Positions 31,741 through 44,676 of a DNA stretch of 64,000 nt are shown in pieces. The notes under the pieces were generated by a model that saw only the letters and a program-made list of their open reading frames with translations, did not search any database and was not told the DNA's origin. Position numbers and translations under genes: made by a program. Location of the stretch: positions 3,534,001 through 3,598,000 of the forward strand of contig CAUJLY010000003.1 in NCBI GenBank assembly GCA_963281155.1. Direction: 5' to 3'. Source of the stretch: Rhabditophanes sp. KR3021. Lineage: Eukaryota; Nematoda; Chromadorea; Rhabditida; Alloionematidae. Position 1 is the stretch's first letter. Every line of letters starts with the position of its first letter.

Positions 31741-33768
31741 TGTAGTTAATAAAGACTTAGTACGAATACAATACTACCAAGCACTGAAAAAACATAATTT
31801 ATTAATTCGTTTCCACTCCATGCAAGTAATGTTCTCTGATAATAAATAGTTTTCTAGTTTTTGTGATTTAAATAATCATAATTAAGCATAATCATGCCAT
31901 TGAAAGTTAAAAAAGTGTACGTGTTGTCACAGAAAGTGAGCTGAAGATCTATATTATAATCCAGCACACAAAATGCAACTTATAGCCATTCGGTAGAGAA
32001 TTTTATGCCCTAAAATTGTGTCCAACCACTTTTTTAAGCAAGGGAATAAAATAAATACTAAAGTACAAAAAACTGCAAAAATGGATATATTTTTGTTTCG
32101 CCTAGAAACAAAGCATACTAAACCAGGTGTTATTATAAACATATACTACCGATCACTGGCTATTCAATGAGTATGATTTAAAAGTCTATCACATGAAAGC
32201 GAGTAATGCCACATTTTGTAAGATTATTGAAAAAAATTTTGGTAAAAATTAAACAATTGACCCACTTTATAGGGTTGTTCATGAATATCTTTTTTAATAT
32301 TTTATAAATTTAATAAACGCGATGATATCAATTCATTCATTAGATGCTTGTTTTGATTGATTGAAAGTTTAGAAGTCATAGACGTTAAACTTAACACCAC
32401 CTCGAGGTATTATTGGTGTTTTGACTAAAGGGTAAATTGGTTTTCTTATCATTATCCTGCCACAAGTATAATTTAACCTGAACTTGTCTCCTATCTTTTA
32501 TTGAATCAAATAATACGCAAACAATTTTTTACTTACTTTAAAAGTCAGATTATAATATTTTATTTGCCTATCGCCTGTTATATAAATCTGATAGTTGTTG
32601 AAAATATGTTTTATTTTCATTATGTGGATTATATAAATTATATGAAACATGCAGGAGATTATGTTAAATATATGCACAAGAGATGATATAATCAAAGGCT
32701 CTTTTATATGTGCTACCTATTAATAAATTTTGATACATTAAACAAAATTTCATATTCTGATAAATTACCCGCCTTTCATTTGTTATATTGATGTCAATTA
32801 TAGTTTATGACTGTAACAAAATTCATTATTAATCAACACATACACATATACATGAATTTGAAAATATTACTTGTTTTAAGAAAAATGATCTCCATTAAAA
32901 TATGTTTTATACTAACTGCGAGAGAGCAACACTTATCATACACAATCTTAATAGACAACTTAGACAAAAACTTTCATTAAAAATATGTATACATACTAAA
33001 TGATACCGTTATTTTAGGGTATAAAAAAGCAAAGGTACTTTAAGTTTAATAATTTGTGATATTACAAAAAAATAAGATGATTTATTGGTTGTTAGATCAA
33101 CAATGTGGTATACACTTCAATTTATCATCTTTTTGTCAAAGGCTTTTTCCTTTTTAGAATTATATAATTTATCTTACATGTTATCAGTTGCAGGCATCAA
33201 CTACTATGCAGACAGATAGACGCTAATGAAAGCTTTGTTTTCTACTTAGGGACCTCATTAAACATAGATTCCACACAAGTTTCACGACAAAATAAAAATG
33301 TAAGCCAAATGTAAACTAAACTTTAACAAAATAAAAATTTAGGCTAAACTTCAACAAATAAAAAACCTAAATTACAAAATTTAACAAAATAAAATGCACC
33401 AAAAATTTAAAAAACAAATTAACTAGCGATTCATTATAACATTTACGAAACGTCCCTTATCTAAACTACAAAATCGTGCCTACTTTTTTCAGCATATACT
33501 AATCGAATTTGGTGAAATATATCATTAAAAGATTACTACTGATAAAACGCTCATTTACCTAACACCATTTTTTGTTGTAATCACATATAATCGTTTTTGC
33601 AATAGAGTATTTATTAAAAATAAGTTTCAGTCGTTTTAGTAAAAGTGTTGATATTATTGCAGTTAATAGTCTATTGGTTTAGAAACAACATTTATAATTC
33701 TCAAATAGTATTCCCTAAATATTATTTTTTGTATAGTATCTATTCCTTAACAGAATTCTTCATATTTA
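31741..33768. other. Gene-poor AT-rich region upstream of TRPM
   Basis: About 2 kb without a supported gene. At 33287-33405 short units like AACAAAATAAAAATTTAGGC recur three or four times in loose tandem. The right end probably contains the TRPM promoter. Confidence 0.4.
33287..33405. repeat. Loose AT-rich tandem repeat
   Basis: Three to four degenerate units of about 28-40 bp are built on ACAAAATAAAAAT followed by TAGGCTAAACTTCA-like sequence. The array is low-complexity and weakly ordered. Confidence 0.4.
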
Positions 33769-36700
33769 ATGGACAACAGTAATGTACCTAGTTCGCCTAT
33801 TACTTTTGGTCTGCAAAAAAATGATGTTGATGAAAATGGTATGATGGAAACTGAATTTAATAATGTATTTTTTGAATCATTTACACCCAACACTGCCCAA
33901 AACTCGCATGTTAATTCGTACCAAAGAACAAATCCATATCGAAAAAAATATACAAAAAGCAATTGCGACGATTCATTTGCGAAAGAATTGGTAACTTTGT
34001 TAATGTTTTTCATTGTTGTATCATTACCCTTTTTAGCAAGAACGATTAAAAATATCCTGGGTAGAGGAGACGTTCTGTAAACGAGAATGCATAAAATTCA
34101 TTCCGACTAAGGAAGATCCAAATATTTGTTGTTGTGGTAACTTTACTTCATCTCATTCTCAGCAGGCATTGTCAAGATTCACGACTACTATCACAAGTAA
34201 ATCATATCAAAAACACACACCAAACAAAAGTTGGAGTATAATCGAACATACGGAGTCATCTAATACAGATGCTTTTGGAACATTAGAATTCCAAGGTGGA
34301 AATCATGCTCATAAAGCTCAGTATTGCCGTGTAAGTTATGACGCAAACCCAAAAGATATTATTCATTTGATGGAAAATATTTGGAAGATGGAGACGCCAA
34401 AGTTGATCATTACTTTGCATGGAGGGATGAGTGATTTCAATGTTCAACAGAAGCTTGGGAAAGTATTTAGAGAGGGACTATTAAAAGCAGCTCAGACTAC
34501 TGGTGCATGGATAATTACATCAGGAATGGATTCAGGTGTAGTGAAACATGTGGCAAAAGCTTTGGACGACGCTGGTAAATTTATTAAATATCATAAAAAT
34601 GGGTTAACGCTTTAGAATATATCTAAAGATTCACAAGTAGCAAAATCTTTTAAAACTAACTCAGCGACACCACTATTTGTCTTTGGATACATGTGAATCA
34701 CACAAGGGAATTTCGTTTGTCAGAGTCCGAGTTTGTGAGTTACTGGCGAAAGTGATTGATCAGAATACACCTAATTTTCTCGGCAATTATCTTGGACGAA
34801 TAACATTTTTTCTCGATGATGATTTTCCTATCACCTTCCACAATCTTATGAAAGACCCTTTCCTTGCGACTGAAAGTGTACCGCTATGCACGATTAAATT
34901 TGTAGTGACCCACGAATCTTTCATTCATGCCAAAGCATTCTCCGGCATGGAAAATATTATCTACTGGTTCTGAAAAAATCCCACTTTGGTCCTAGCTTTA
35001 TGGGACCGATAGCTAAAGACACCCAACTTTTTTTGTCACCCTCGATAGCTTTCGTTTTACCCGATTCTTTCTTGATAGTAGCAGGAGTTATGCGTCTGTT
35101 GAACTTGATGGCTTTCTCTATCGATTTACTGTAATTTCTATCTTTTAAATGACGAGCTAAACGAAAAGAAACTTGTAAAAAGAGATTTACACACTATACA
35201 TTCATTATCCCCAGCTCCTTTTTTGTTATTGTCATAAATAGTGTAAAGATCTGTTTTTTCAATTTGATAACAAAGATCACTGTTTGCTCATTTTTTATCA
35301 TAATTTCCCCAAGAATAAGAATGGAATCACAGTCAAAGAAACGGAGGACAGGTTATTAATCACACACATTTCTGATTTAGTACAATTTTTGGGACAGTCG
35401 ATTAAACACCTCTCTCAGGCACCGACTAATTGACTTGAAACCCCATCCAAATACTTCGCATTAACAACTTTTTTGTTGATATAATCATATAATATCATTT
35501 TAACTCTAGCAGACATATGACAATTGCCATTTTCTTGAAAAGCAGTTTCTAGGAATTGTTTACCAAATCTCTCTTCCTATTATCAGTTCTTACAATATAG
35601 TAGAAATTTTTTTATAAAGATATAAACAGAATGAGTACCTGCCAATGGGTCTATATTTTGACTGCTGTTTCCCATCCTTATTTTTAGCATTCGCTTTCTT
35701 CGCATTTTATACAAAATCTACCCTCTCTTCGCCTTAATAATATCATGAAGTTTTGGAACAACTATCTTTTTGAAAGTAGCGACTTTAGATTTTAACCCAA
35801 GAACAGCGTAATTTCTTGGAAATAGTTCACCTTTTGAATAAGATTACGTTTTGATGTAGTTCTGAGACCGTAGCGATCTTAAACATGGGAATGATATACT
35901 GAATGCACTCCATTTCATCAATAGATTGAACAAATTAGGCTTGAAAACGCTGTCCTTGTCACACAAAACCCCAATATTGTTGAAATGAGGATTCGTGATA
36001 TTGTAATTATTTTCTTTTATATAATGGCTTGCTGAATCAACACTTCCAGAAAGCAAAACTCTCCCTTTGTTAATTCTGATCCTTTAAACAATTCTCCAAT
36101 TTTAAGCTAAACATTTTTCTTGATATCAGCTTCCAAGGTTGCAGGAGCTTGCTGTAGACTGCCAAACATGAGTTCCAACATTTCATTCCTAAACCTTGTG
36201 AAAGAGGCTCGATCCAATGCCAAAAAAGTATCATTAAAGGCATTTGTTTGGACAATAGATTGCACAATGGTGCCATCTCCTTTAATCTTCCTTCAGTTGG
36301 CATCAAGCTTTCTAAAGAAAATTAGATATAATTAGTGCTTATTATTTTATCCTAGCTCTCATCATTGATTTTAGCAGCTTTCTTTTCACCTGCTTCCAAG
36401 CTACGTCTATTCTTCACTCTAGAGAAGTTTTCAGTGCTCTCTTGACTGGCTTCTTCTCCCTTTCTTCTTCGATTCTTGGATAAAAATAACTCACAGCCAG
36501 GGTTCAATCTTAAGCAAACTAGAATACGAAAGACTGATTAATAAAAGTCAAATTATGTGTTAATGCCATGGCACGTAAATAAGTTAAAGCTAAAATTCAA
36601 ACGACAAATATTGAAAAGTATTAAGGAACTGTTAGTATCAGTCACTTTAAATTCAATTTATAATACTATTTTAATTTATTGTACATTGATATTCAGGAAT

Positions 36701-39700
36701 TTCTGCAAGAATGAGATCTAAAGTTGTGACGATAGGTATAGCCCCTTGGGGACTGCTGCCGTTGAAAGATCGCGAGCATTTAATTGGAAAAAATATAGTC
36801 GTACCGTATGACCATCAATCATATTCAACAAAAAATCGCCACACTATTTTAAACGATCGGCATTCATATTTTTTACTTGTTGATAATGGAACAGTTGGAA
36901 GGTAAATTCGTTATTATATTTTGAAAAACTTCAAAAGTCCTTTTTAAATCGCAATTAAATGAATTTAAAACAAACTATGTGATAATGCAAACTTTCTTTT
37001 TTAGATATGGTGCAGATATGGTTTTGAGGAAAAAGTTTGAAAATTACGTTTCTCAGGAACAAAAAATTGGCTGTGGAACTAGAAGAGTTCCGATAGTATG
37101 CGTAGTGCTAGAAGGAGGTATTTCAACTTTAGGATCTATTTTGCAATATATCACAAGGTATTTTTCCATCAACACATTAACATACGATTCAACGACAACA
37201 TTTTTAATTAAAAGTTGTAATAGTTTTTGTTCATTTTTAAGTGTTGTATCATCAATCAAATTAACCTTGTATCTATTTTAGTACACCATCATGCCCGGTA
37301 GTAGTATGCGATGGTTCAGGGAGAGCCTCAGACTTACTCGCCTTTGCACAAAAAAATGTCTCTTCTAAGGGGTAAGTTTTAAAAAGTATTTTTAAATGTA
37401 AATATGTGTTATAAAAAATTGTCGGAACAAAAGTTGACATTTTTGTTGTAGATGTTTATCAAATGAATTGAAAATTGAAATGACGGCTGTTATTAGAAAA
37501 ATCTTTAACGCTGATATCATTACAGCAAATGAAATTTACGAAAGTATACTGAGATGTGTCCAAAGTAAAGATTCTGTATGTTTTTAACAATACGAGACCA
37601 TCTCAACTTCCTATTATAGATAACAGTTTTTCGGTACGGAGAGGAAGGTTCAAAGGATGTGGACTATGCTATTCTCACAGCAATTCTGCGGAACCAAACT
37701 TTATCCCAGCTGGATCAGCTGAGTCTGACATTAGCATGGAATCGAGTTGACATATGTCGCAGTCACATATTTATAAAAGGCCGCGATTGGCCCTCTTATT
37801 CTCTTCATTCCGCTATGATGGATGCTTTGATCTTAGATCGGGTTGATTTTGTCAAACTGTTACTTGAGAACGGTGTAAATTTGAAAAAGTTCTTAACTAT
37901 TGAAGTATTGACAACTTTATATAATATCGAAAAGGAGGAAATACTCAGTTTGAGAAGAGCTTTTGGTGCAAAACCAAATGAAAATTCGAAAAAAACAAAA
38001 AATATAACTTTGCATGATGTTGGTAAGTGACAGTTAAAAATAATTAATCAAATTAGCAAAAAAGTTATCTGCTTGATAATCGTCGCAAAATTAAACATTA
38101 AAGGTAATTGTTTGCATTTAATATAGGTGTTGTAATTGAAAAACTGATGGGAAATGCATATAGATGTAGATATACGTTTAAATCTTTCTTAAATAAAAGA
38201 GACACTAAAATGAAAGCCCAAACATCTATTCTCAATTTATGGCATCAAAAAATCGTAAGTGGTGGAAGTAAGGCAAGTTTCTTGGGCATGGTAGAAGGAA
38301 ATGGGGAGGTTAAAAGAAAGAGTGCTTATATGTCCCGTGAAATGTCTAATTCAATTGAAGTACACGATTTTGATTTCCCATATAATGACTTAACACTGTG
38401 GGTTATTTTAACAAAACGCCATGAAATGGCCAAATTTTTATGGCAATATGGTAAGCAATCAATCTTTTTACCTTTATGATTAATCCACTCTTATAGGTGA
38501 AGAAGCAATGGCCAGAGCTTTAATAGCAATTCGACTTTATAAAGGAATGGCGAAAGTTGCCGCAAATGACTATACAGCGGTTGAAGCATCCACTATCTTA
38601 AGAACATATGCTGATGATTTTCAAAACTTATCCATAGAGTTACTGGAGCATGCATATCAGATTTCATACGCAGATACTGCAGCATTGCTTACAACTGAAC
38701 TTCCCAATTGGGGCCACCATACATCATTGTCGCTTGCTTTTTTAGCTAATAACAAGCAATTTTTGTCCAGTCCATGCTGTCAGATATTATTGGCAGAGCT
38801 ATGGCATGGTGGACTCAGATTTAAAAGTCAGCCAAATTTTAAGGTAAAAATTAAAAAAACCACCAGATACAGAATGCATTTTTCAAAACTTACACCATAT
38901 ATGATCTTGTGTGTGGCTATTGCTTATACTTGATAGCTTTGTCTTTATCAAATAGCGCTAGTCTGACTGACAAGCCATTTTTAGTATCCGAATTAGTTAA
39001 TGACTTTTGCGCCTTGAAAATAATTGTATACTCGATTTCAAAAGCTTCATTAACATGCAAATCGGGAAGGTATACGGCAATAACCTTCTCTAGCCAAATA
39101 GCATTACATCTTCTTTAGGATTTAAGGAAATTCCTTTTTAGCGATTGCTTCCGTTTTATGCCACGTTGATATACTCTGTCTTCATTGAAATGCTCTTTTC
39201 CATCATCCATTTCAATTGTCTCAGATTGCTTTAATTCATCTACAATTCCAATCACCATAGCAAAGTCTTCCGGGGCTCGGCACTAACCTCTTTTATTAAC
39301 ATACATAAACCAAGCCATCCAATGAATATTTCATTCACATTTTATCTAATTGATCTTCACTATACTTCAAAGTAAGCCCCATATGACAACGAGCAGTACC
39401 TCTGCGGCAACGTTTAGAATCTTTTTCACCTTTTCTTCGTCAAACATTGGCTCAGTGTAATCAGACTGAAGAACTCCAGGCTTTGGAAAAGTTATCATGG
39501 AGATCAAATGCGGTTTTATTGGAATACTTTCTTTTCTTATTGCCATCAAAAAGTCCAAGAATTCATGATATTGTTCATTGACCAGATTAATATTCTCTAC
39601 CGTTGTAAGTACATTTGCGTATAATTGAGATTGATTTGATTAAACCACCATTATTATTCTCCTGATTATTCGATATTTCTCTCCGTAAACTAGAAGCTTC

Positions 39701-42569
39701 GACAACATTTGCAACATTTCTTAGACCTTCGTTCGACTCAGAGCTATTTTTCGCTTCATTTTGAAGAAAACAAATCAATTATAGAGTAATCCAAAAGCAT
39801 TGCACATGGTGCAAAAAACTCTATTTTCCAATTATTGTTCAAGAAATTTAACTAATTTTAAAAGCGTGTCATCTAAAACTTTATAAAATACAGATTTCAA
39901 CATTAAATATAAAAATGTGGTAAATATTAATTTTAAGGTTATTGCAGGTGTATTGTTTCCGCCGACCATTTTATTGTTGGATTTTAAAAGTTCTGGTGGC
40001 AACCTAACAAAAACAGTAGGCCCCTTAAAACAAAAAGAAGTTCGGTTGGATGTATTAGATAATATCAACAATACTGATGGAGAACATGAAGACGATGATC
40101 ATTACATTCCTAATGCTAAAGGTTTAGAAAAAAAGCGTAGAAGTGTAATATCATTGACTTACAATTCTTTGTTTAATGACTCCCAATTCGCCTTAAAACG
40201 ATTATTTAACATGCGACACAAGCAAGAATCTACTAATATTCGTTCTATTGAAACTGGCAATGAGAGTAATGAAATTTTTATGAATGACAAAACTGGGCAA
40301 AGTACTTCTAAGATTGGCAAAAAGCAAGCCGATGTTGATTATGATTTCGGTAGAGCAGAAGATGTTAATGCATGCAAAACCATACAAACATGGATGATCA
40401 TTTTGTTTTATCGCTTTTTATTGTTTTATCGGGCTCCTATAACTTCATTCTGGATTTGGACCATATCATTTCTTACATTTTTAATGTCTTTTACATATGT
40501 CCTATTAGTAGAATTAGAACTGTCACCAACTGCTTTGGAATGGTACATATTCTTTTATGTTGTGGCTGTAGGTTTGGAGCATTTGCGGAAATTAGTTACA
40601 CTTGAAAGTTCGTCTATGATGGAAAAGATTCGGGTTTATTATAACACGTATTGGAACATACTAACAGCTGGAGCAGTCATAACATATTTAATAGGATTCT
40701 TCTTAAGATTGAATCCGCTAATCATGCACTCACATGGAAGAGTTGTATTGGCATGTAATTCAACGTTATGGCATATGAAATTATTTGACTTTTTAAGTGT
40801 ACACCCCAAGATAGGACCATACATAAAAATGGCAGCCAAAATGATATTGAACATGTCTTATATACTTATAATGTTGCTGGTTACATTGATGGCGTTTGGA
40901 TTAACTAAACAATCTATTACTTACCCACATGAAAAATGGAATTGGATTTTAGTAAGAAATATCTTTTTTAAGCCTTACTTTATGCTATACGGTGAAGTAT
41001 TTGCCACGGAGATAGATCCGTGTGGTGATGAATCATTTAATTGTGTACCTGGTCATTTGATACCGATCGTTGGTAAGATTAAAATTAATTTTTTGTAACC
41101 ACAGAATTTTTAGTGATGGTGATATTTTTACTAGTAGCCAATATTCTGTTAATTAACATGTTAATTGCTATTTTTAACAACATTTTTATCCAGACAAATG
41201 CAATGTCTCAACAAATCTGGGCTTTTCAGGCAAGAAAAAGTTTATTAAAAATATAAAATTTAAGAGAACTTGTGGAATGAGATGTTTCAGCATCAAAAAT
41301 TCGTCTAGGATAAGATCGGCGACTTGAGTTTTTATTTTAGTAAATAGACCAATCACCAAGATTTTCTTAACAGTGTCAGGATGTTTCATAAACATTACTT
41401 CATTAGACTGGTCGGTGTTCGGCAAGACATTATGTAAATGTCTTCTTAAAACAACTTTTAATCCAAACTTATAATTAATCATGGCTGAAAATGATTTCAT
41501 TACATCAAATTGTCTTTTCAGAGATACTCTCAAGTACTAGAATACGAGAATACGCCGATTATCCCACCGCCATTTACAACTCTAATTCATCTTTACCTTG
41601 TTTGTCGCGCTATAATCTTATATCTCTTTTGTAAGCTTCCTGATCAATCTAATCAATCAGGATTTAGAAGAGTGAGGGAGATTATGCCATTCGCAATCAA
41701 AGTAAAAAATGCATCTTACGATCAATTAAGACAAATACATGATTATGAGGAAGATTGTGTTGATGATCTGTGTCGGAAAAAAAATCATTTGATCAAAGTT
41801 GATGTCGAGGAAAGTATGAGTACATATGCTGACCGATTAGAGATGATGACCGGCAAAGTTATGGAATTAATGAATGAAAATGAGGGACTAAAAGCTCATT
41901 TAATAGGCGTTGAGGACATCATGAAATCCGTTGGTGAAAACCAAAGATGTATGATGAAACTGATGTTGAAAAATAATAGAGACAGGAGTTAGTTTGTTTT
42001 ATCATTCGATATCATTATTTCAATTTTAGGAGTACATGAAAGGACAAGTGAAGCTGATACAGAGTCAAAGGTTGATTCAAATTACCAACTTTCGCCGGCA
42101 GATTTGACTTCGGATGCAGAGTCAGACTTTGATGAAATTTTAACTAGAAGTCGCTTTAATACATCTTTCCGTGATAACCGGACATCAACTTTACCTAAAC
42201 TTCCTCACTACACTTCAATTACAGACGGATTAGCGTCAAAGTTAAGGTACAAGCAAGGGAGGAAATTGTCTTTGAAAAATGCAGGTTATAGTTGGGGTGT
42301 GAAAGGTGTTAATAGTTCATTTTCAGTGCTACAAAGATGACAGAGATGAAATGTGTGCAGGTGACTTTGATGAAGATGTTCGTGGAATTAAATCTTCTAA
42401 TTATTTAAATGATATTAACGACATGACGAGTTCAAAAAATGGAAAAAGTGAACATTTCATTAGTTGTAAACCAAATCAAACGCAGCCAATGATGTCGTTT
42501 TCGCCAGCTAACAATAAAAATATGTTGCGTACAGTAACAGAAAATTCGTCCTTAACTGAAAATGAATAG
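33769..42569 (+). CDS. TRPM-family cation channel (GON-2/GTL type)
   Basis: TRPM channels of this group carry Ca2+/Mg2+; in C. elegans GON-2/GTL-1/GTL-2 act in gonad, intestine and excretory cells. Exons: 33769-33990, 34037-34574, 36697-36901, 37005-37157, 37282-37371, 37452-37575, 37620-38022, 38127-38450, 38497-38843, 39938-41072, 41114-41229, 41522-41987, 42030-42284 and 42337-42569, giving about 1536 residues. The TRPM N-terminal homology region shows [45 protein letters not shown] and [20 protein letters not shown]. Then come six membrane spans, the pore block [21 protein letters not shown]6 [20 protein letters not shown], and the TRP box [22 protein letters not shown]-terminal coiled coil follows, with no alpha-kinase. 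The 41230-41521 intron has a GC donor. The last junction is ambiguous. Introns 2, 9 and 11 carry antisense relics. Confidence 0.9.
34680..36500 (-). pseudogene. Antisense coding relics in TRPM intron 2
   Basis: The 2,122-nt intron 34575-36696 holds several minus-strand protein-like pieces. At 36060-36290 it reads [18 protein letters not shown], then [32 protein letters not shown], a stop, and [20 protein letters not shown]. Near 35460-35600 it reads [17 protein letters not shown]. Near 35000-35210 a zinc-finger-like [11 protein letters not shown] is followed, out of frame, by [20 protein letters not shown] and [20 protein letters not shown]. Upstream is [16 protein letters not shown]. The pieces are interrupted by stops and frameshifts. 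They look like a decayed mobile or repeated gene inserted antisense to TRPM. Confidence 0.5.
38934..39790 (-). pseudogene. Antisense coding relic in TRPM intron 9
   Basis: Intron 38844-39937 reads on the minus strand as [98 protein letters not shown] and [20 protein letters not shown], with stops and frame changes between. The runs are long enough and ordered enough to be former coding sequence. The family is unknown. Confidence 0.5.
41230..41521 (-). pseudogene. Antisense coding relic filling TRPM intron 11
   Basis: The minus strand is open across the whole 292-nt intron: [40 protein letters not shown], then [18 protein letters not shown]. The part QSNEV..KHPDT resembles QSNDV.KKHPEI in the relic in DHHC intron 6. 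The frame also overlaps flanking TRPM exons by chance. The intron itself uses a GC donor (TTTTCAG then GCAAGA) and a TCTTTTCAG acceptor. Confidence 0.45.
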
Positions 42570-43547
42570 TTAAATACTGGGTGTTATTAATACATTAATA
42601 AATATATTTTCATAATTAAAAATAAACTTTTACACTTTCATTTTTACAATTGAAATAATATATCTGATATAATGTAAATTTGGTGTAATTTTATTTTTAT
42701 ATTTTCTTAATTAAATTGCATGGTTATTATGGTCTCATGTTTTATAAATCACTGATGTTCCCAAGAACATTATCAGATCGCAGCAGTTCTTAAAAACATG
42801 TCGTTTCGCTTTCTTTTAATCGCTCCTCATCTTGCACTTTTATTTTCCTTTTAATTACTACAAAATAAACCCCATATTCAAGAGATATAAGTTGACTGAG
42901 GACACAGGATGTCTTCTCAGGTGAATGGCAGTGGTCGACCTAACAAGACTTATACTGGTCAAAAGCAATTGTTAGCTAATCTAGGTTACGCAACTGCTCA
43001 ATCAAAGGATCAACGAAACTAATAAAAGAATATGCCGAAAACTGAGATTTTTGTAAGGACACCCCGCTACTACTATCTCTTTAACTAAAAACAGTCTATT
43101 TGGGCTGCACTATCTTGACAATCATGCAAAATAGGAGTGGTTAAGACTATATCTAATAAGCGTAAAGCAAGCGCAAAGAACTGCTGCCGGATTTAAGTGT
43201 AAAGATCAACATCTCTTATAGACATTTTATACTGACCAGAACAAAAAGGAACATGGGGTCAAAGGAAACACGCCTGCTTAATTTGTCCTTAAAAAGAAGT
43301 TACGAAACTATTACTATTTCATTTATACCATTTGTTATTTAACTGCCGCTTTTTATTATAGTGATTGACTATTATAACCATAAACGAACTTGTTTAAATA
43401 AGTTGTATAAGACATCATATTTACCACATTTCTTGAACTATTCAAGAAGACACCAACTTTTCCTGAAAACATTTGTTTTGTGCTTCATTCTTATAACCTT
43501 AACACCACCTCTCTTTTACAGGTCAAATTAAAGTAATTAGCAGCATC
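42570..43547. other. Intergenic upstream of the bZIP gene
   Basis: It holds a 37-codon ATG frame (42909-43022, listed separately). CTCTTTTACAG at 43511-43521 ends 26 bases before the bZIP ATG and may be a 5' splice or trans-splice acceptor. The rest is featureless. Confidence 0.4.
42909..43022 (+). CDS. Possible micropeptide ORF (37 residues)
   Basis: It begins with an ATG in a less AT-rich patch and reads MSSQVNGSGRPNKTYTGQ, then KQLLANLGYATAQSKDQRN, before TAA. An AATAAA directly follows. Composition is protein-like (Gly, Asn, Gln, Lys; no hydrophobic repeats). It could be a real small gene, a leader ORF for the downstream bZIP gene, or chance. Confidence 0.25.
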   Translation: MSSQVNGSGRPNKTYTGQKQLLANLGYATAQSKDQRN

Positions 43548-44132
43548 ATGACTTCGGAACAAGTGGATGATATCAAAAATCTTTACAATAATTTAAGTCA
43601 AAACCCAGCTAACTTTTACGGAAATCAAAATTACTTCGCACCCAATCATGCCGCTAATTTCGATAATCAATTCAATAGTAATGCTTTCAATCCTGCCTGG
43701 TTCCAATCATTTGCCCTCAAAAATGAATTAAACACTCTGAAAGAGTCGGATACAACTAAAAGTAACTCATTTTCCTCGTCATACTCTCCATCGTCACTGG
43801 ACTCTAATTCTCCTCGTAATTCCGATTATGCCAAAATGAAATATTCTGCAACAAGATCTAGTAAAAAGAAGCCTACACCAGTCCAACCACAAGACAAGGA
43901 TGCTTCTTACTACGAACGCAGGAAAAAAAATAACGAGAGTGCAAGAAGAAGTCGTGAGCAACGTAGAATTAAGGAAGAATCAAATCAAACGATAATTGAC
44001 AATTTACAAAGAGAGCTAGAACACTCCCGGGGATTCATTTTAGAATTACAGCGAAAATTATTCGAGGCTACTGGAAATATGGGAATTTATTCTTCGATCC
44101 CTCAAAACGCATTCATGATGCCCCCACAATAA
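43548..44132 (+). CDS. bZIP transcription factor (CES-2/PAR-like)
   Basis: A single coding exon of 194 residues, ATG start. The N-terminal two-thirds is Asn/Gln/Phe/Ser-rich and probably disordered (activation or repression region). The basic region reads DASYYERRKKNNESARRSRE then QRRIKEE, i.e. the bZIP signature N-x-x-S/A-A-x-x-S/R-R with the KKNNxSARRSRxxRR form of the PAR/CES-2/ATF-2 branch. A short leucine zipper follows (IIDNLQRELEHSRGFILELQ then RKLFE). In worms this branch controls neuronal survival and stress or metabolic genes. The exact orthologue is not determined. Confidence 0.85.
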   Translation: MTSEQVDDIKNLYNNLSQNPANFYGNQNYFAPNHAANFDNQFNSNAFNPAWFQSFALKNELNTLKESDTTKSNSFSSSYSPSSLDSNSPRNSDYAKMKYSATRSSKKKPTPVQPQDKDASYYERRKKNNESARRSREQRRIKEESNQTIIDNLQRELEHSRGFILELQRKLFEATGNMGIYSSIPQNAFMMPPQ

Positions 44133-44676
44133 CCATATAAGTGTACTACCATAATATCAAACTTAAATTTTTTCGTTCATTTGTTTTGTTTTAAATCTTA
44201 ACATGAATAAAGGTGATTTTCCTTATGAATATTTTAATTGTTATTAACCGTTCCATTTAATTTGCGAGGAAAGTTCATTTCTTGCATCATACTGTCTGGC
44301 TAAAATGGTATCAGCAGATGTTTCCCTTAATAGTTCATTCTTTTGTTCAGCATTCACTATCTCAAAAGAGTACTAATTATAATACAAAAGGCTACATCTC
44401 ATTATTTTATCAAGTACATATTTTTACACCTACTCAAAAAAGACATTAGCAAAATGTTATTAGATAATATGTTTGTTTACTTTGCATATTAACCAACAAA
44501 GTGAGGATAAGATTAAGTGTGACTTTTAATTAATAACATTATGAAGATAATACACACTTAATTTGGTAGAAGTTATAAATAAACAAACATCTTTACAAAA
44601 TATGTTAATGCACATGTATTTACGTAAATAAAATATAACAACCAACATTATTTTGATTTTAAAAACTATAATAAAA
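44133..44676. other. Convergent 3' intergenic region
   Basis: This is the tail-to-tail region between the bZIP and FASTK-family genes. ATGAATAAAGG near 44204 fits the bZIP poly(A) signal. No gene seen. Confidence 0.4.

Noticed and set aside
40639..40854. Minus-strand frame opposite TRPM exon 10
   Set aside because: Shadow of membrane-span coding sequence.
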